Assembly: GCF_003635165.1 (NCBI RefSeq)
Contig: NZ_ML058597.1
Coordinates: 1,014,054 to 1,078,053 of the forward strand
DNA: 64,000 nucleotides
Direction of reading: 5' to 3'
Source of the DNA: Burkholderia sp. Nafp2/4-1b
GTDB taxonomy: Bacteria; Pseudomonadota; Gammaproteobacteria; Burkholderiales; Burkholderiaceae
The notes under the pieces were generated by a model, which ran no database searches, was not told the origin of the DNA, and saw only the letters and a program-made list of their open reading frames with translations. How positions within the stretch are numbered: the first letter of the stretch is position 1; each line of letters opens with the position of its first letter. The translations under genes were made by a program, and so were the position numbers. Shown one piece after another: positions 25,447-34,236 of the stretch.

Positions 25447-27917
25447 CGCGCGCCCGCACCGCGCCCGCGTGGTCGATGCTCGCCACGGCCGCGGGCGCCG
25501 TGCGCGGGCCGCTCGATCTCCCCGCCGACGGCTGGATCGCGGCGCCCGTACCCGGCACGGTCGCGCAAGCGCTCGCGCTGGCCGGCCGGCCCGACGAGAC
25601 GGCGATGCTCGACGAGCGCGACTACTGGTATCGCGTCGAACTGCGCGGACACGGGCCGCGCGTGCTGCGCTTTCACGGCCTCGCGACGCTCGCCGACGCA
25701 TGGCTCGACGACACGCTGCTCCTGCGCTCGGAGAGCATGTTCGTCGCGCACGACGTGAGCGTGTCGCTCGATGGCACACACTGTCTGACCATCCACTTCC
25801 GCGCGCTCGCGCCGCATCTGCGCGCTGTGCGTGCACCGCACCGCGCCCGCTGGCGCACGCGGCTGGCGGAACCGGCGACGCTGCGCACCGTTCGCACGTC
25901 GCTGCTCGGCTACATGCCCGGCTGGTTTCCGCGCTGCGTGCCGACCGGACCGTGGCGGCCCGTCGACGTGCTCGATCCCGCCGACGGCCCCGTGCTCGCC
26001 CATTGCGACCTGCATGCGCGCGTCGACGGCGACACCGGCTGGCTCGACGCCGAGCTCGTGTTCGCCGCGCCGCTGCCCGACGTGTTCGCCGCCCGGCTGT
26101 CGTGCGGCGAGCACCACGCGACGCTCGAACGCGGCGGGGCCGACCGGCTGCACGCGAGCGTCGCCGTACCGAACGTGCGCCGCTGGTGGCCGCACACGCA
26201 CGGCGAACCCGTGCTCTACGACATCGCGCTGCACATCGGCGCCGAACGCCGGACGCTGGGCGCGACGGGCTTTCGCACGATCGAACTGGACGCGGGCGAC
26301 GACGGCAAGGGATTCGGGCTGCGGGTGAACGGCGTGCGCGTGTTCGCACGCGGCGCCTGCTGGAGCAGCGCGACGCCGCGCGCGCTGCACGCGGACGACG
26401 CAGCCTATGGCCGACTGCTTGGCCTCGCGCGCGACGCCGGGTTCAACATGATTCGGGTCGGCGGCACGATGACCTACGAGGCCGACGCATTCCACGCGTG
26501 GTGCGACCGGCTCGGGCTGCTCGTCTGGCAGGACTTCATGTTCGCGAACTTCGACTATGCGCTCGACGATCGCGGCTTCGCGGATGCCGTCGATCTCGAA
26601 GCCGAACAGTTCCTCACGCGCCATCGGGCGTCGCCGTCACTGGCGGTGCTGTGCGGGGGCAGCGAGATCGCGCAGCAGGCCGCGATGTCGGGGCTCGGGC
26701 CGAAACAGCGCTTCCTCGAGCTGACCGCCGAGCGCCTTGCCGGTCATGCGGCGGCACGGCGGCCGGACACGCTGTATGTACCCGACTCGCCCGACGGCGG
26801 TGCGCTGCCGTTCATGCCGCGCGAACGCGTGTCGCACTACTACGGCGTCGGCGCATACCTGCGTCCGCTCGACGACGCGCGCCGCGCCGACGTGCGGTTC
26901 GCGAGCGAATGCCTCGCGTTCGCGAACATCCCGTGCGACGCGATGCTCGCGAGCCTCGGCTGGCCGGGCGTGCACGAGCCGCGCTGGAAGGCGGCCGTGC
27001 CGCGCGACCCGGGCACGTCGTGGGATTTCGACGATATCCGCGATCACTATCTGCAGACGCTGTACGACGTCGCGCCCGACCGCTTGCGACGCGAGGATCC
27101 GTCGCGCTACTTCGAGCTGTCGCGCGCGGCGATCGCCGACCTGATGCGCGACACGTTCGCCGAATGGCGGCGCACCGGCTCGCGCTGTGCGGGCGCGCTC
27201 GTCTGGCAGTTCCAGGACGTGATGGCCGGCGCCGGATGGGGCCTGCTCGATTCGACGCATCGACCGAAATCGGCGTGGTATGCGCTGCGCCAGGTGCTGC
27301 AGCCGCTGCAGGTGCTGCTGGTCGACGAAGGGCTGAACGGTCTCGACGTGCATGTAATCAACGAGCGTCCGGCGCCGCTGTCCGCGACCGTCGAGCTGGT
27401 CGCGCTGCGCGACGGCCGCACGCCGGTCGCGCGGGCCGGCGGCTCGGTCCGGCTCGGCGCGCACGACGCGGTGCGGGTCGGCTCCGCCGAATTGCTCGGG
27501 CGCTTCTTCGACTGGACCTACGCGTATCGCTTCGGCCCGTGCGAGCACGACACCGTCGTCGCGACGCTGCGCGCGGACGACGGTACGCTGCTGTCGCAGG
27601 CATTCTACTTTCCGTCCCGCACGCATCCGGCGGTGTACTCGCGGCGCGAGCCCGGCATCGAGGCTCGCGTGTCGCGCGCCGGCGACACGTGGTACGTCGG
27701 CATCGACACGCGGCACGTCGCACGTCACGTGCAGATCGACGCACCGGGCTTCGTGCCGCGCGACGACTGGTTCGATCTTGCACCCGGCACGCCGGCGCGC
27801 GTCGCGCTCGTGCCGCTCGACCACACCGGTGAACGTGCGGCCGCCGCCACGCCGCCGACCGTCGAGATCCGCGCGGTCAACGCCGCTCGAACCGTGCGCG
27901 CGACGCCGGCCGGCTGA
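25443..27917 (+). CDS. Glycoside hydrolase family 2 protein (beta-mannosidase-like)
   Basis: An 824-residue multi-domain GH2 enzyme: N-terminal jelly roll, immunoglobulin-like domain, then the TIM barrel (NGVRVFARGACWSSATPR; GFNMIRVGGTMTYE; LGLLVWQDFMFANFDY). Acid/base Glu408 is in CGGSEIAQQ and the probable nucleophile is Glu489 in FASEC, 81 residues later, as expected for this clan. The GGSE replaces the usual NNE. There is no signal peptide, so it acts in the cytoplasm. GTG start in a GTGA overlap, last gene of the carrier-protein operon. It may process a sugar intermediate or release a glycan; mannose-type linkage is suggested by resemblance to beta-mannosidases and by the ManC gene nearby. 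Confidence 0.87.
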   Translation: MTRARTAPAWSMLATAAGAVRGPLDLPADGWIAAPVPGTVAQALALAGRPDETAMLDERDYWYRVELRGHGPRVLRFHGLATLADAWLDDTLLLRSESMFVAHDVSVSLDGTHCLTIHFRALAPHLRAVRAPHRARWRTRLAEPATLRTVRTSLLGYMPGWFPRCVPTGPWRPVDVLDPADGPVLAHCDLHARVDGDTGWLDAELVFAAPLPDVFAARLSCGEHHATLERGGADRLHASVAVPNVRRWWPHTHGEPVLYDIALHIGAERRTLGATGFRTIELDAGDDGKGFGLRVNGVRVFARGACWSSATPRALHADDAAYGRLLGLARDAGFNMIRVGGTMTYEADAFHAWCDRLGLLVWQDFMFANFDYALDDRGFADAVDLEAEQFLTRHRASPSLAVLCGGSEIAQQAAMSGLGPKQRFLELTAERLAGHAAARRPDTLYVPDSPDGGALPFMPRERVSHYYGVGAYLRPLDDARRADVRFASECLAFANIPCDAMLASLGWPGVHEPRWKAAVPRDPGTSWDFDDIRDHYLQTLYDVAPDRLRREDPSRYFELSRAAIADLMRDTFAEWRRTGSRCAGALVWQFQDVMAGAGWGLLDSTHRPKSAWYALRQVLQPLQVLLVDEGLNGLDVHVINERPAPLSATVELVALRDGRTPVARAGGSVRLGAHDAVRVGSAELLGRFFDWTYAYRFGPCEHDTVVATLRADDGTLLSQAFYFPSRTHPAVYSRREPGIEARVSRAGDTWYVGIDTRHVARHVQIDAPGFVPRDDWFDLAPGTPARVALVPLDHTGERAAAATPPTVEIRAVNAARTVRATPAG

Positions 27918-28000
27918 CGCGGCCGGCGCGCCGCACCGGCGCCGGGATCGTGTCGGAATTGGCGGATCACGCGCGCGATCGCGCAGCCGCGCCGCGCACG

Positions 28001-29392
28001 TCAGTCCGACGACCCGGTGCCGCGCGGCCGCTCGATTCCATACGCTTCCATCCACCGATACAGCGTCGCGCGCGACACGCCAAGTTCGCGCGCGGAAGCG
28101 GCGACCCGTCCGCGCGTGCGCAGCAACGCGGTTTCGATCGCTTCGCGCTCGATCGACTTGCGGATGTCGGCGACCGACGGCGACGCCGCGTCGAGACAGT
28201 ATTCGAGTTCGAGATCCTGCGCGGTGATCAAGCGCCCTTCCGTCATCACGACCGCGCGCCGCACGCGGTTGATCAGTTCGCGGACGTTGCCCGGCCAGTC
28301 GTGCTTGTAGAGCGCCGTGATCGCGTCCGTCGAGAAGCCGCGCACGCGATGGCGCGCGTCGCCGCGGAAACGTTCGAGCATGTGATGCGCGAGCAGTTCG
28401 ATGTCCTTGCCGCGCGCGCGCAGCGGCGGCTGGTCGATGCGCATCACGCACAGGCGGTGGAACAGGTCCGCGCGAAACCGCCCTTCTTCCATCGCTTCGC
28501 GCAGGTCGACGTGCGTCGCGGAGACGATGCGCACGTCGACCGGCACCGGATCGCTGCCGCCGAGGCGATGAATCGAGCGCTCCTGCAGGAAGCGCAGCAG
28601 GCTCGCCTGGCTCTCGTGCGGCAGGTCGCCGATTTCGTCGAGCAGCAGCGTGCCGCCGTTCGCGGCTTCGACGTAGCCGATCTTGCGCGCGTTCGCGCCG
28701 GTGAACGCGCCGCGCTCGTAGCCGAACAGTTCGGATTGCAGCAGGTGCGGCGGAATCGCACCGCAATTGACCGCGACGAACGGCCCGTTGCGCCGTTCCG
28801 AATGACGATGGATCGCGACGGCCGTCAGTTCCTTGCCCGTTCCCGTCTCGCCGAACACGAACACCGGTGCGTCGGTGCGCGCGAAGCGCCGCACCGTATC
28901 GAACAGCCGCAGCATCGCGCTGCAGGTGCCGACAATGCCGTGCTCCTCCGATTCGAGGCGTTCGCGATCGCGTGCGAACAGGCATTCCATCCCGTACGCA
29001 TGGCCGACGGTATCGGCGATTCGCTGATGCGACGCGGGCAACGTGATGTAGTCGAAACAATAGTCGCGCAACAGCGCGCGCACGTTCGGCGAGGCGGTCT
29101 GACCGGCCTCGACCAGCGCGACCCACACGACATCGCGCATCGACGCGCAGGTGGACGCGATGCTGCCGATCGCGTCGGCGTGGCCGCCGCTCAGATCGAG
29201 GATGCCGCAGGTGATTTCACCGGAGGTCTCGCGCAGCTCGCTCGCCTGCGCGACGGTCGTCACTTTCCAGTCGCGTCGCGCGAGCTCCTTGCGAAGCATG
29301 ACGGACGGCGATTGGGTCCAGTAGATCAGTGGACGCTGCCCGGTAGTCCTACCCCCGCCGGCGCTCTTATCGTGCGCTATTGGCATATTCAT
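28001..29392 (-). CDS. berB: Sigma-54-dependent transcriptional activator, BerB/VpsR-like
   Basis: A 463-residue enhancer-binding protein. The N-terminal ~140 residues form a receiver-like domain without the phospho-acceptor pattern ([12 protein letters not shown] instead of a conserved Asp pocket). The AAA+ domain has Walker A GETGTGKE, the sigma-54 contact loop ERGAFTGA and Walker [12 protein letters not shown] Fis-type helix-turn-helix closes the protein ([21 protein letters not shown]). This is the layout of FleQ/VpsR-like c-di-GMP sensors. In B. cenocepacia, BerB with RpoN activates the Bep exopolysaccharide genes; position beside this cluster makes orthology likely, though from memory. 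It converges on the GH2 gene and has its own sigma-54-like promoter about 510 bases upstream. Confidence 0.88.
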   Translation of the reverse strand: MNMPIAHDKSAGGGRTTGQRPLIYWTQSPSVMLRKELARRDWKVTTVAQASELRETSGEITCGILDLSGGHADAIGSIASTCASMRDVVWVALVEAGQTASPNVRALLRDYCFDYITLPASHQRIADTVGHAYGMECLFARDRERLESEEHGIVGTCSAMLRLFDTVRRFARTDAPVFVFGETGTGKELTAVAIHRHSERRNGPFVAVNCGAIPPHLLQSELFGYERGAFTGANARKIGYVEAANGGTLLLDEIGDLPHESQASLLRFLQERSIHRLGGSDPVPVDVRIVSATHVDLREAMEEGRFRADLFHRLCVMRIDQPPLRARGKDIELLAHHMLERFRGDARHRVRGFSTDAITALYKHDWPGNVRELINRVRRAVVMTEGRLITAQDLELEYCLDAASPSVADIRKSIEREAIETALLRTRGRVAASARELGVSRATLYRWMEAYGIERPRGTGSSD

Positions 29393-29904
29393 AACGAACC
29401 ATCACTTTCTCCACTCCGCGAACCGTTCGCGTGCGCTGCGGGCGGCGGCGCATGGCCGCCTGTCCGCGCTGCGTTTCTGCAGCTTTGGCGAAGATCGAAA
29501 CTGCACACGGCCAGCGCCCCGGAGGTCGAACCGGATGTCATCCGGCCTCGTTGTCATCGAACTCGAAGGGAACGCACGCGGGAGCCACGGCGTTCCGGCT
29601 TTGATGCGACGCGCCGTCAGGCGGAACACGTCGGCAAACGGAAATTCCGTCCGCATTTGCGTCGCGTCGTACACGACAGCCGCGCCCGATGCTGAACCGG
29701 ACGGCAGCCAACCCGCTTTCGGAATGGCTGCCTCATTTCATCCGCTCCTGAATTTACACCCCGTATCGAGATGGCCTTGTTACCAAACGATAAACATCGA
29801 TTCAGCCGGTTACGCTGCCGCCCCGGCGGCGCCGCGCGTGTTTAGCGACCCAGATTTGATTATCTACGACCATTCCCGTCAATCAGTGGCAAATACTACT
29901 TTTC

Positions 29905-29920
29905 TGCAAGATTGGTGCCG
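29905..29920 (-). promoter_or_regulatory. Sigma-54-type -24/-12 promoter facing berB
   Basis: Read on the minus strand, CGGCACCAATCTTGCA matches TGGCAC-N5-TTGCA at all but the first base, with GG and GC exactly 12 bases apart. Transcription would start near 29893 and give berB a leader of about 500 bases. It suggests that berB needs RpoN for its own expression. Confidence 0.6.
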
Positions 29921-30605
29921 CCCATTGCCCGCGATTCGCGCCGAAATCGGACTGAAAGGCCGGGCAGCCTGTTTCGCGTGTCGGTAATCGCGTGCGCGCG
30001 CAACATCAGGATGACACATCGGGCCCGGGTTGCACCGCGCGCGTTCGTTACAACACCGTAACGAAGCGGCACGTATCGACTGGCGCCGCGACGTCGCAGC
30101 GCCATGCCGGGTCGGCCCGCATGCAAATTGAAAGAAACCGAACAACGCTCGCCGGCAGGACGCGCATGCCGGCCGGCGTGCCCACTCGACGGAGTGCGAA
30201 TCAAAGCGACGCGCACGCGAGGAAATCGAGGAAGCAGCGGGACGGGCCTGTGAGCAACAGCCGATCCTGTGCGCGCGGCACCACAATGCACGACCGGCTC
30301 GTCGTGAGCGATCGCAATTCTCAAGTCCCACCCCCGGTTTTTCAATCGCGTTCGATGCGGACCGCCCGTGCGGCGCGTGTCTCGCGTGTGTCTCTCGCGT
30401 CTCGTTTCACAGCGGCTCGTCGCGACGGACCCATTATCGGAAAGCCCATGTCCGGCCGTTGTGTGCTACCGCACCTTGCCACGCTCGCGGCATCCGCCGG
30501 CGCCAAGCGGCCGGCACCGGCCACGCGAAACCGGAGCATGAGTACGCTTTCGAACAGACCGGCGCGCGTCGCGTCCGCATCATGGATGTCACCGAGCCGC
30601 ACCGA

Positions 30606-30619
30606 ACGAACGCGTTCGT
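30606..30619. promoter_or_regulatory. Perfect 14-base palindrome ACGAACGCGTTCGT
   Basis: Fully symmetric, 40 bases before the GNAT start codon. It could be a repressor operator or a stem near the ribosome site; it is CpG-rich, so chance is not excluded. Confidence 0.35.
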
Positions 30620-30659
30620 GCGGCTCGGCGTGCTGAAGGCTTCACACGAGGACAGCATC

Positions 30660-31244
30660 ATGGAATGGCAATGTTGTGAATTCGAACATCTGAGCGCCGT
30701 CGATCTTTATGCAATCCTGCGCTCCCGCAACGCGGTGCTGGTGGTCGAGGATGCACACACGCATCTGGACATCGACGGCAAGGATGCACACGCGCTCCAC
30801 GTGTTCGCGCGCATGCACCACGGCGATACGATGGAAGTCGTCGCCTACGCACGCGTGCTGCCCGGCGACGACGTCGATCCGGACGTCGTGATCGACAAGG
30901 TGCTGACGAGCGAGGCGTGCCGCGACGATCGCATGCTCGAGCAGCTGATGCAGCGCGCGCTGACGGCCGCGCAGGCCGCATGGCCCGACGTCGCGGTACG
31001 CACGCACGTCCCCGCGCAGCGCCAGGCATTCTACAAACGCTTCGGATTCCGCAAGGCCTACGGGCCTTATCTGGAACAGGGCGCGCCATTCGTCGGCCTC
31101 GTCCGGCCCGCGGATCGCGCTGCCGGCGCGTTGCGTCAACTGCTGTCCCGCACCGTCTCCGCGCCGCGGCCGAGAAACGAGGACGCGCGCGTGGAAGGCC
31201 GCGCGCACAACCGGCTGTCCGCCGATACCGGAGCCAATCGATGA
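30660..31244 (+). CDS. GNAT family N-acetyltransferase (ElaA-like)
   Basis: A 194-residue acetyltransferase. MEWQCCEFEHLSAVDLYAILRSRNAVLVVED is the start of the ElaA subfamily (given here in continuous sense as MEWQCCEFEHL then SAVDLYAILRSRNAV), and PAQRQAFYKRFGFRKAYGPYLEQGAPFVGL is the usual C-terminal half with acetyl-CoA-binding Tyr/Phe. The family length is ~150; the last ~40 residues are an Arg-rich extension. An in-frame ATG at 30582 exists, but 30660 matches the family start. It overlaps manC by four bases (ATGA), so it is part of the polysaccharide operon, perhaps modifying an amino sugar; ElaA substrates are unknown. Confidence 0.85.
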   Translation: MEWQCCEFEHLSAVDLYAILRSRNAVLVVEDAHTHLDIDGKDAHALHVFARMHHGDTMEVVAYARVLPGDDVDPDVVIDKVLTSEACRDDRMLEQLMQRALTAAQAAWPDVAVRTHVPAQRQAFYKRFGFRKAYGPYLEQGAPFVGLVRPADRAAGALRQLLSRTVSAPRPRNEDARVEGRAHNRLSADTGANR

Positions 31245-32866
31245 CCGCCACCTTGCGCCCGGTGCCTGAGCCCGAGCTGCCCTGCATCCTGCCCGTCATT
31301 CTCGCCGGTGGCTCCGGCACGCGGCTCTGGCCGCTGTCGCGCGAACAGTACCCGAAGCAGCTGATCGAGCTGACCTCGAACGAGTCGCCGCTGTCGGCGA
31401 CCGCGCGCCGCCTGAACGGCATCGCGAATGCGTCGCTCGGCAACACGCTGCTGCTCGTATGCGGTGAACAGCATCGCCTCATGAGCGCCGCGCAGGTGCT
31501 CGGGCGCGCGGCGCCGGCCCGCATCCTGCTCGAACCGGCCGCACGCAATACGGCGCCTGCGCTCACGCTCGCGGCGCTCGATGCCAGCGCGCTCGCGGAC
31601 GATCCCGTGCTGGCCGTCATGCCGGCCGATCACGTGATCGGCGACGTCGCTGCGTTCCAGGAAGCGGTCGGGCGCGCGGCGCGCTATGCGCAGGAAGGCG
31701 CGATTGTCACGCTGGGGGTACTGCCGCGCCGTGCGGAAACCGGGTACGGCTACATCCAGGTCGGCGAGCCGCGCGCCGGCCGCCTCGGCGGCCAGGGTGG
31801 CTATGCGATCGGGCGCTTCGTCGAAAAGCCGAACGCCGCGCTCGCCGAGCGTTACCTGCACTCGGGCGACTACTGGTGGAACAGCGGCATTTTCGTCACG
31901 CGCGCGTCGATCTGGCTAAAGGCGATCCGTGCGCTCGCGCCCGGCATCCATGCCGCGTGCGACGCCGCATGGCGCGCGGGGATCGCCGAGGATCCGTTCT
32001 TCCGGATCGACGCGACGGCCTTCGACGCGTGCCCGTCGGACTCGATCGATTATGCGGTCATGGAGCGCCTGTCCGAGAGCCCGGAGCTCGGCATCGAAGG
32101 GATCGTCGTGCCGCTTTCGGCCGGCTGGTCGGACGTCGGCACCTGGGATGCGATCTGGGAGATCATGCCGAAGGACGACCAGGGCAACGTCGCGCGCGGC
32201 CCGGTCGTCTTCGAGGAAACGCAGGACAGCCTCGTGCGTTCGGAAGGCCGCCTGATCGCATGTGTCGGGATGAAGGACGTCGTCGTGATCGAAACGCCCG
32301 ATGCGGTGCTGGTCGCGAACAAGCACGACGTACAGCGCGTGAAAGACATCGTCACGCGCCTGAAGACCGAGCGCCGCCCGCAGGCGAGCGAACACCGCAA
32401 GGTGCGGCGACCGTGGGGGCATTACGACTCGATCGATCTCGGCGAACGGTTCCAGGTCAAGCGGATCGTCGTCGAACCCGGCAAGCAGCTGTCGCTGCAG
32501 ATGCACTATCACCGTGCCGAGCACTGGATCGTCGTGCGCGGCACCGCGAAAGTCACACGCGGCACCGAGAGCTTCCTGCTCAGCGAGAACGAATCGACCT
32601 ACATTGCCGTCGGCGAAGTCCACCGGCTTGAGAATCCCGGCCGGATCCCGCTCGAGATCATCGAGGTGCAGTCGGGCAACTATCTGGGCGAAGACGATAT
32701 CGTGCGGTTCGACGATCAGTATGGACGGCCGGTCGTCGGGACCGCGCAACCGCACTCAAGCACAGCCGTCGTCCCGCCGACGCCGGTCGCACCGCGCTCC
32801 CGGCGTGAACCGGGCGAACCGGGCGAGCCGCAGGCGGAAGCGGCGGAACGCGACGTGGTCAGATAG
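31241..32866 (+). CDS. manC: Mannose-1-phosphate guanylyltransferase / mannose-6-phosphate isomerase
   Basis: A 541-residue bifunctional cytoplasmic enzyme making GDP-mannose. The nucleotidyltransferase domain begins at LPVILAGGSGTRLWPLSR (pyrophosphorylase signature) and continues with EPAARNTAPALTLAAL, MPADHVIGD and FVEKPNAALAERYL. The C-terminal cupin is the type II phosphomannose isomerase (RPWGHYDSIDLGERFQVKRI; QMHYHRAEHWIVVRGTAKV). A ~60-residue Pro/Glu-rich tail after residue 485 exceeds the family length (~475-480). It supplies GDP-mannose, and so possibly GDP-rhamnose or fucose, for the polysaccharide. Confidence 0.95.
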   Translation: MTATLRPVPEPELPCILPVILAGGSGTRLWPLSREQYPKQLIELTSNESPLSATARRLNGIANASLGNTLLLVCGEQHRLMSAAQVLGRAAPARILLEPAARNTAPALTLAALDASALADDPVLAVMPADHVIGDVAAFQEAVGRAARYAQEGAIVTLGVLPRRAETGYGYIQVGEPRAGRLGGQGGYAIGRFVEKPNAALAERYLHSGDYWWNSGIFVTRASIWLKAIRALAPGIHAACDAAWRAGIAEDPFFRIDATAFDACPSDSIDYAVMERLSESPELGIEGIVVPLSAGWSDVGTWDAIWEIMPKDDQGNVARGPVVFEETQDSLVRSEGRLIACVGMKDVVVIETPDAVLVANKHDVQRVKDIVTRLKTERRPQASEHRKVRRPWGHYDSIDLGERFQVKRIVVEPGKQLSLQMHYHRAEHWIVVRGTAKVTRGTESFLLSENESTYIAVGEVHRLENPGRIPLEIIEVQSGNYLGEDDIVRFDDQYGRPVVGTAQPHSSTAVVPPTPVAPRSRREPGEPGEPQAEAAERDVVR

Positions 32867-32922
32867 GCGCGCGCGTCGTGCGTCGCAGTGTGCGATCGGC
32901 GCGCGGCGTGCATGCCGCACGA

Positions 32923-34236
32923 TCATTCGTTGCGAGGTTGCGACCAGCGCGCCCGTCTGACCGATTCGCGCACGCGCGGCAGCAACGATGTATCCGCGCC
33001 GAGTGCGTCGGCCGCGGCCGATTGCGATTCACGCGCGAGCGCACACGGTGCACCGTGTGCCGGATCGGCCTGATTACCCTGACTGGTAGAACGCGCCGCG
33101 GCCGAACCGACCGCGCAATCCGGCGCGGGGCCAACCCGCACCGGCATGCCACCGATTCCCGACAGCTGATTGTCAGCGAGCCGTACGCCGGACACGTTCC
33201 CCCACAAGCGAATGCCGTCGAATCGCGCATGCGACACGCGATTGCCGATCACGGTCACGCGCGACACCGAACCCGACCACGTGCTGACCTCGATCGCCGC
33301 CTGCTGCGTGACCGGGCGCGGGTCGGTCCGGCCCGTCGCGGTCTGGATGTCCGCGATCACGTTGTGCTCGACCCGGACGTCGGAAGATCCGGCCGTCCGG
33401 TTGCTGTCTTCCTGCGCGACCAGAATTCCGGCGCTCACCTGCACGTTGCGCACGATGTTGCGCGAAATCGTGACGTTCGCGCCGCCGACCACCGTGATGC
33501 CGCGACCCCACGGGTTGCCCTCCAGCGAGTTGCCGACGATCAGCACGTTGCGCGTCAGCACGCCTTCGGCCTGGTAACTGACCACGGCGATCATGTCGTC
33601 GCCCGTGCCGCGCACGACGTTGCCCTCCACCAGCACGTTGCGGGAGCCGTGCGTCAGGTGAATGCCGTCCGCCAGCGTCGACAGCACCTCGTTGCCGACG
33701 ATCGCGACGTCCGCGCCGCCGAACACGAAGATGCCGGCGCCCGCGCCACCGTCGATCACGTTGTCGAGCACCTGCACGCCGCGCCCCGTCACCTCGATCT
33801 TCGACGACTCCGGTGTCGTCAGGCGCGTCGTGCCCGTGCCGGCGAGCCGAAACCCGACGAGCGTCGTACCGGTGCCGCGCATCTCGATCACCTGGTCGTC
33901 AGGGTTCGTGGCGATCAGCGTCGCACCGTATCCCGACAACACCACATTCGGCTGCCGCACGACCAGCGAACGTCCGAGCACATACCGGCCCGGCGCGAAT
34001 ATCAGTCGCTCGCCGGGCTGCAGCGCGTCCAGCATGCGTTGCAACGCAACGGCCTGATCGACCGCAGCGGGATCGGGACGCACGTACGCATCCGGTACGT
34101 TCGCATGCAGCGCGCGCGGTGCGGGCGCTACGGCGGCGTCCACGGCCGCGGCGGATTCGGGCCACGACAACCCGCCTGCCGTGCACATGCCGGCGATTAG
34201 GGTGCATGCGCCGGACAGGCGTTTCAATCTATGCAT
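32923..34236 (-). CDS. Exported right-handed parallel beta-helix protein
   Basis: A 437-residue protein with a signal peptide (MHRLKRLSGACTLIAGMCTAGG, cleavage near SAAA). A beta-helix of repeated NVLIxGN-type coils follows: VLDNVIDGGAG, VAIVGNEVLST, VLVEGNVVRGTG, NVLIVGNSLEG, VTISRNIVRNV, VTVIGNRVSHA. This is the fold of pectate/alginate lyases and epimerases. It likely acts in the periplasm or outside on the polymer made by the cluster, as a lyase or epimerase that trims or clears misplaced chains. The last ~80 residues are less ordered. ATG 34236 has GAGGGAAACG upstream. Convergent with manC. Confidence 0.87.
   Translation of the reverse strand: MHRLKRLSGACTLIAGMCTAGGLSWPESAAAVDAAVAPAPRALHANVPDAYVRPDPAAVDQAVALQRMLDALQPGERLIFAPGRYVLGRSLVVRQPNVVLSGYGATLIATNPDDQVIEMRGTGTTLVGFRLAGTGTTRLTTPESSKIEVTGRGVQVLDNVIDGGAGAGIFVFGGADVAIVGNEVLSTLADGIHLTHGSRNVLVEGNVVRGTGDDMIAVVSYQAEGVLTRNVLIVGNSLEGNPWGRGITVVGGANVTISRNIVRNVQVSAGILVAQEDSNRTAGSSDVRVEHNVIADIQTATGRTDPRPVTQQAAIEVSTWSGSVSRVTVIGNRVSHARFDGIRLWGNVSGVRLADNQLSGIGGMPVRVGPAPDCAVGSAAARSTSQGNQADPAHGAPCALARESQSAAADALGADTSLLPRVRESVRRARWSQPRNE

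Larger units (their letters stand above)
29393..30659. other. 1.27-kb non-coding divergent region between berB and the GNAT-manC genes
   Basis: No reading frame here has both a ribosome site and sensible composition. The part around 29740-29920 is AT-rich and includes the berB sigma-54-like promoter. A 14-base palindrome lies near the right end. GTGTCTCGCGTGTGTCTCTCGC at 30376 onwards (split: GTGTCTCGCGT, GTGTCTCTCGC) is a local direct repeat. The unusual length suggests several regulator sites or a small RNA. Confidence 0.5.

Noticed and set aside
29912..29929. Sigma-54 promoter on the plus strand (TGGTGCCGCCCATTGCC)
   Set aside because: GG and GC are 13 rather than 12 bases apart; the minus-strand reading of the overlapping bases is much better.
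30511..30527. Sigma-54 promoter before the GNAT gene (CGGCACCGGCCACGCG)
   Set aside because: The -24 half is good but the -12 half lacks TTGC; in GC-rich DNA such a half match is expected by chance.
30582..30659. Upstream start for the GNAT protein at ATG 30582
   Set aside because: The family N-terminus (MEWQ) matches ATG 30660, and the extra 26 residues cross a perfect palindrome.
32903..32918. GCGGC-N6-GCCGC hairpin between manC and the beta-helix gene as a terminator
   Set aside because: Short stem, no T-run on either strand; in this base composition it is not significant.
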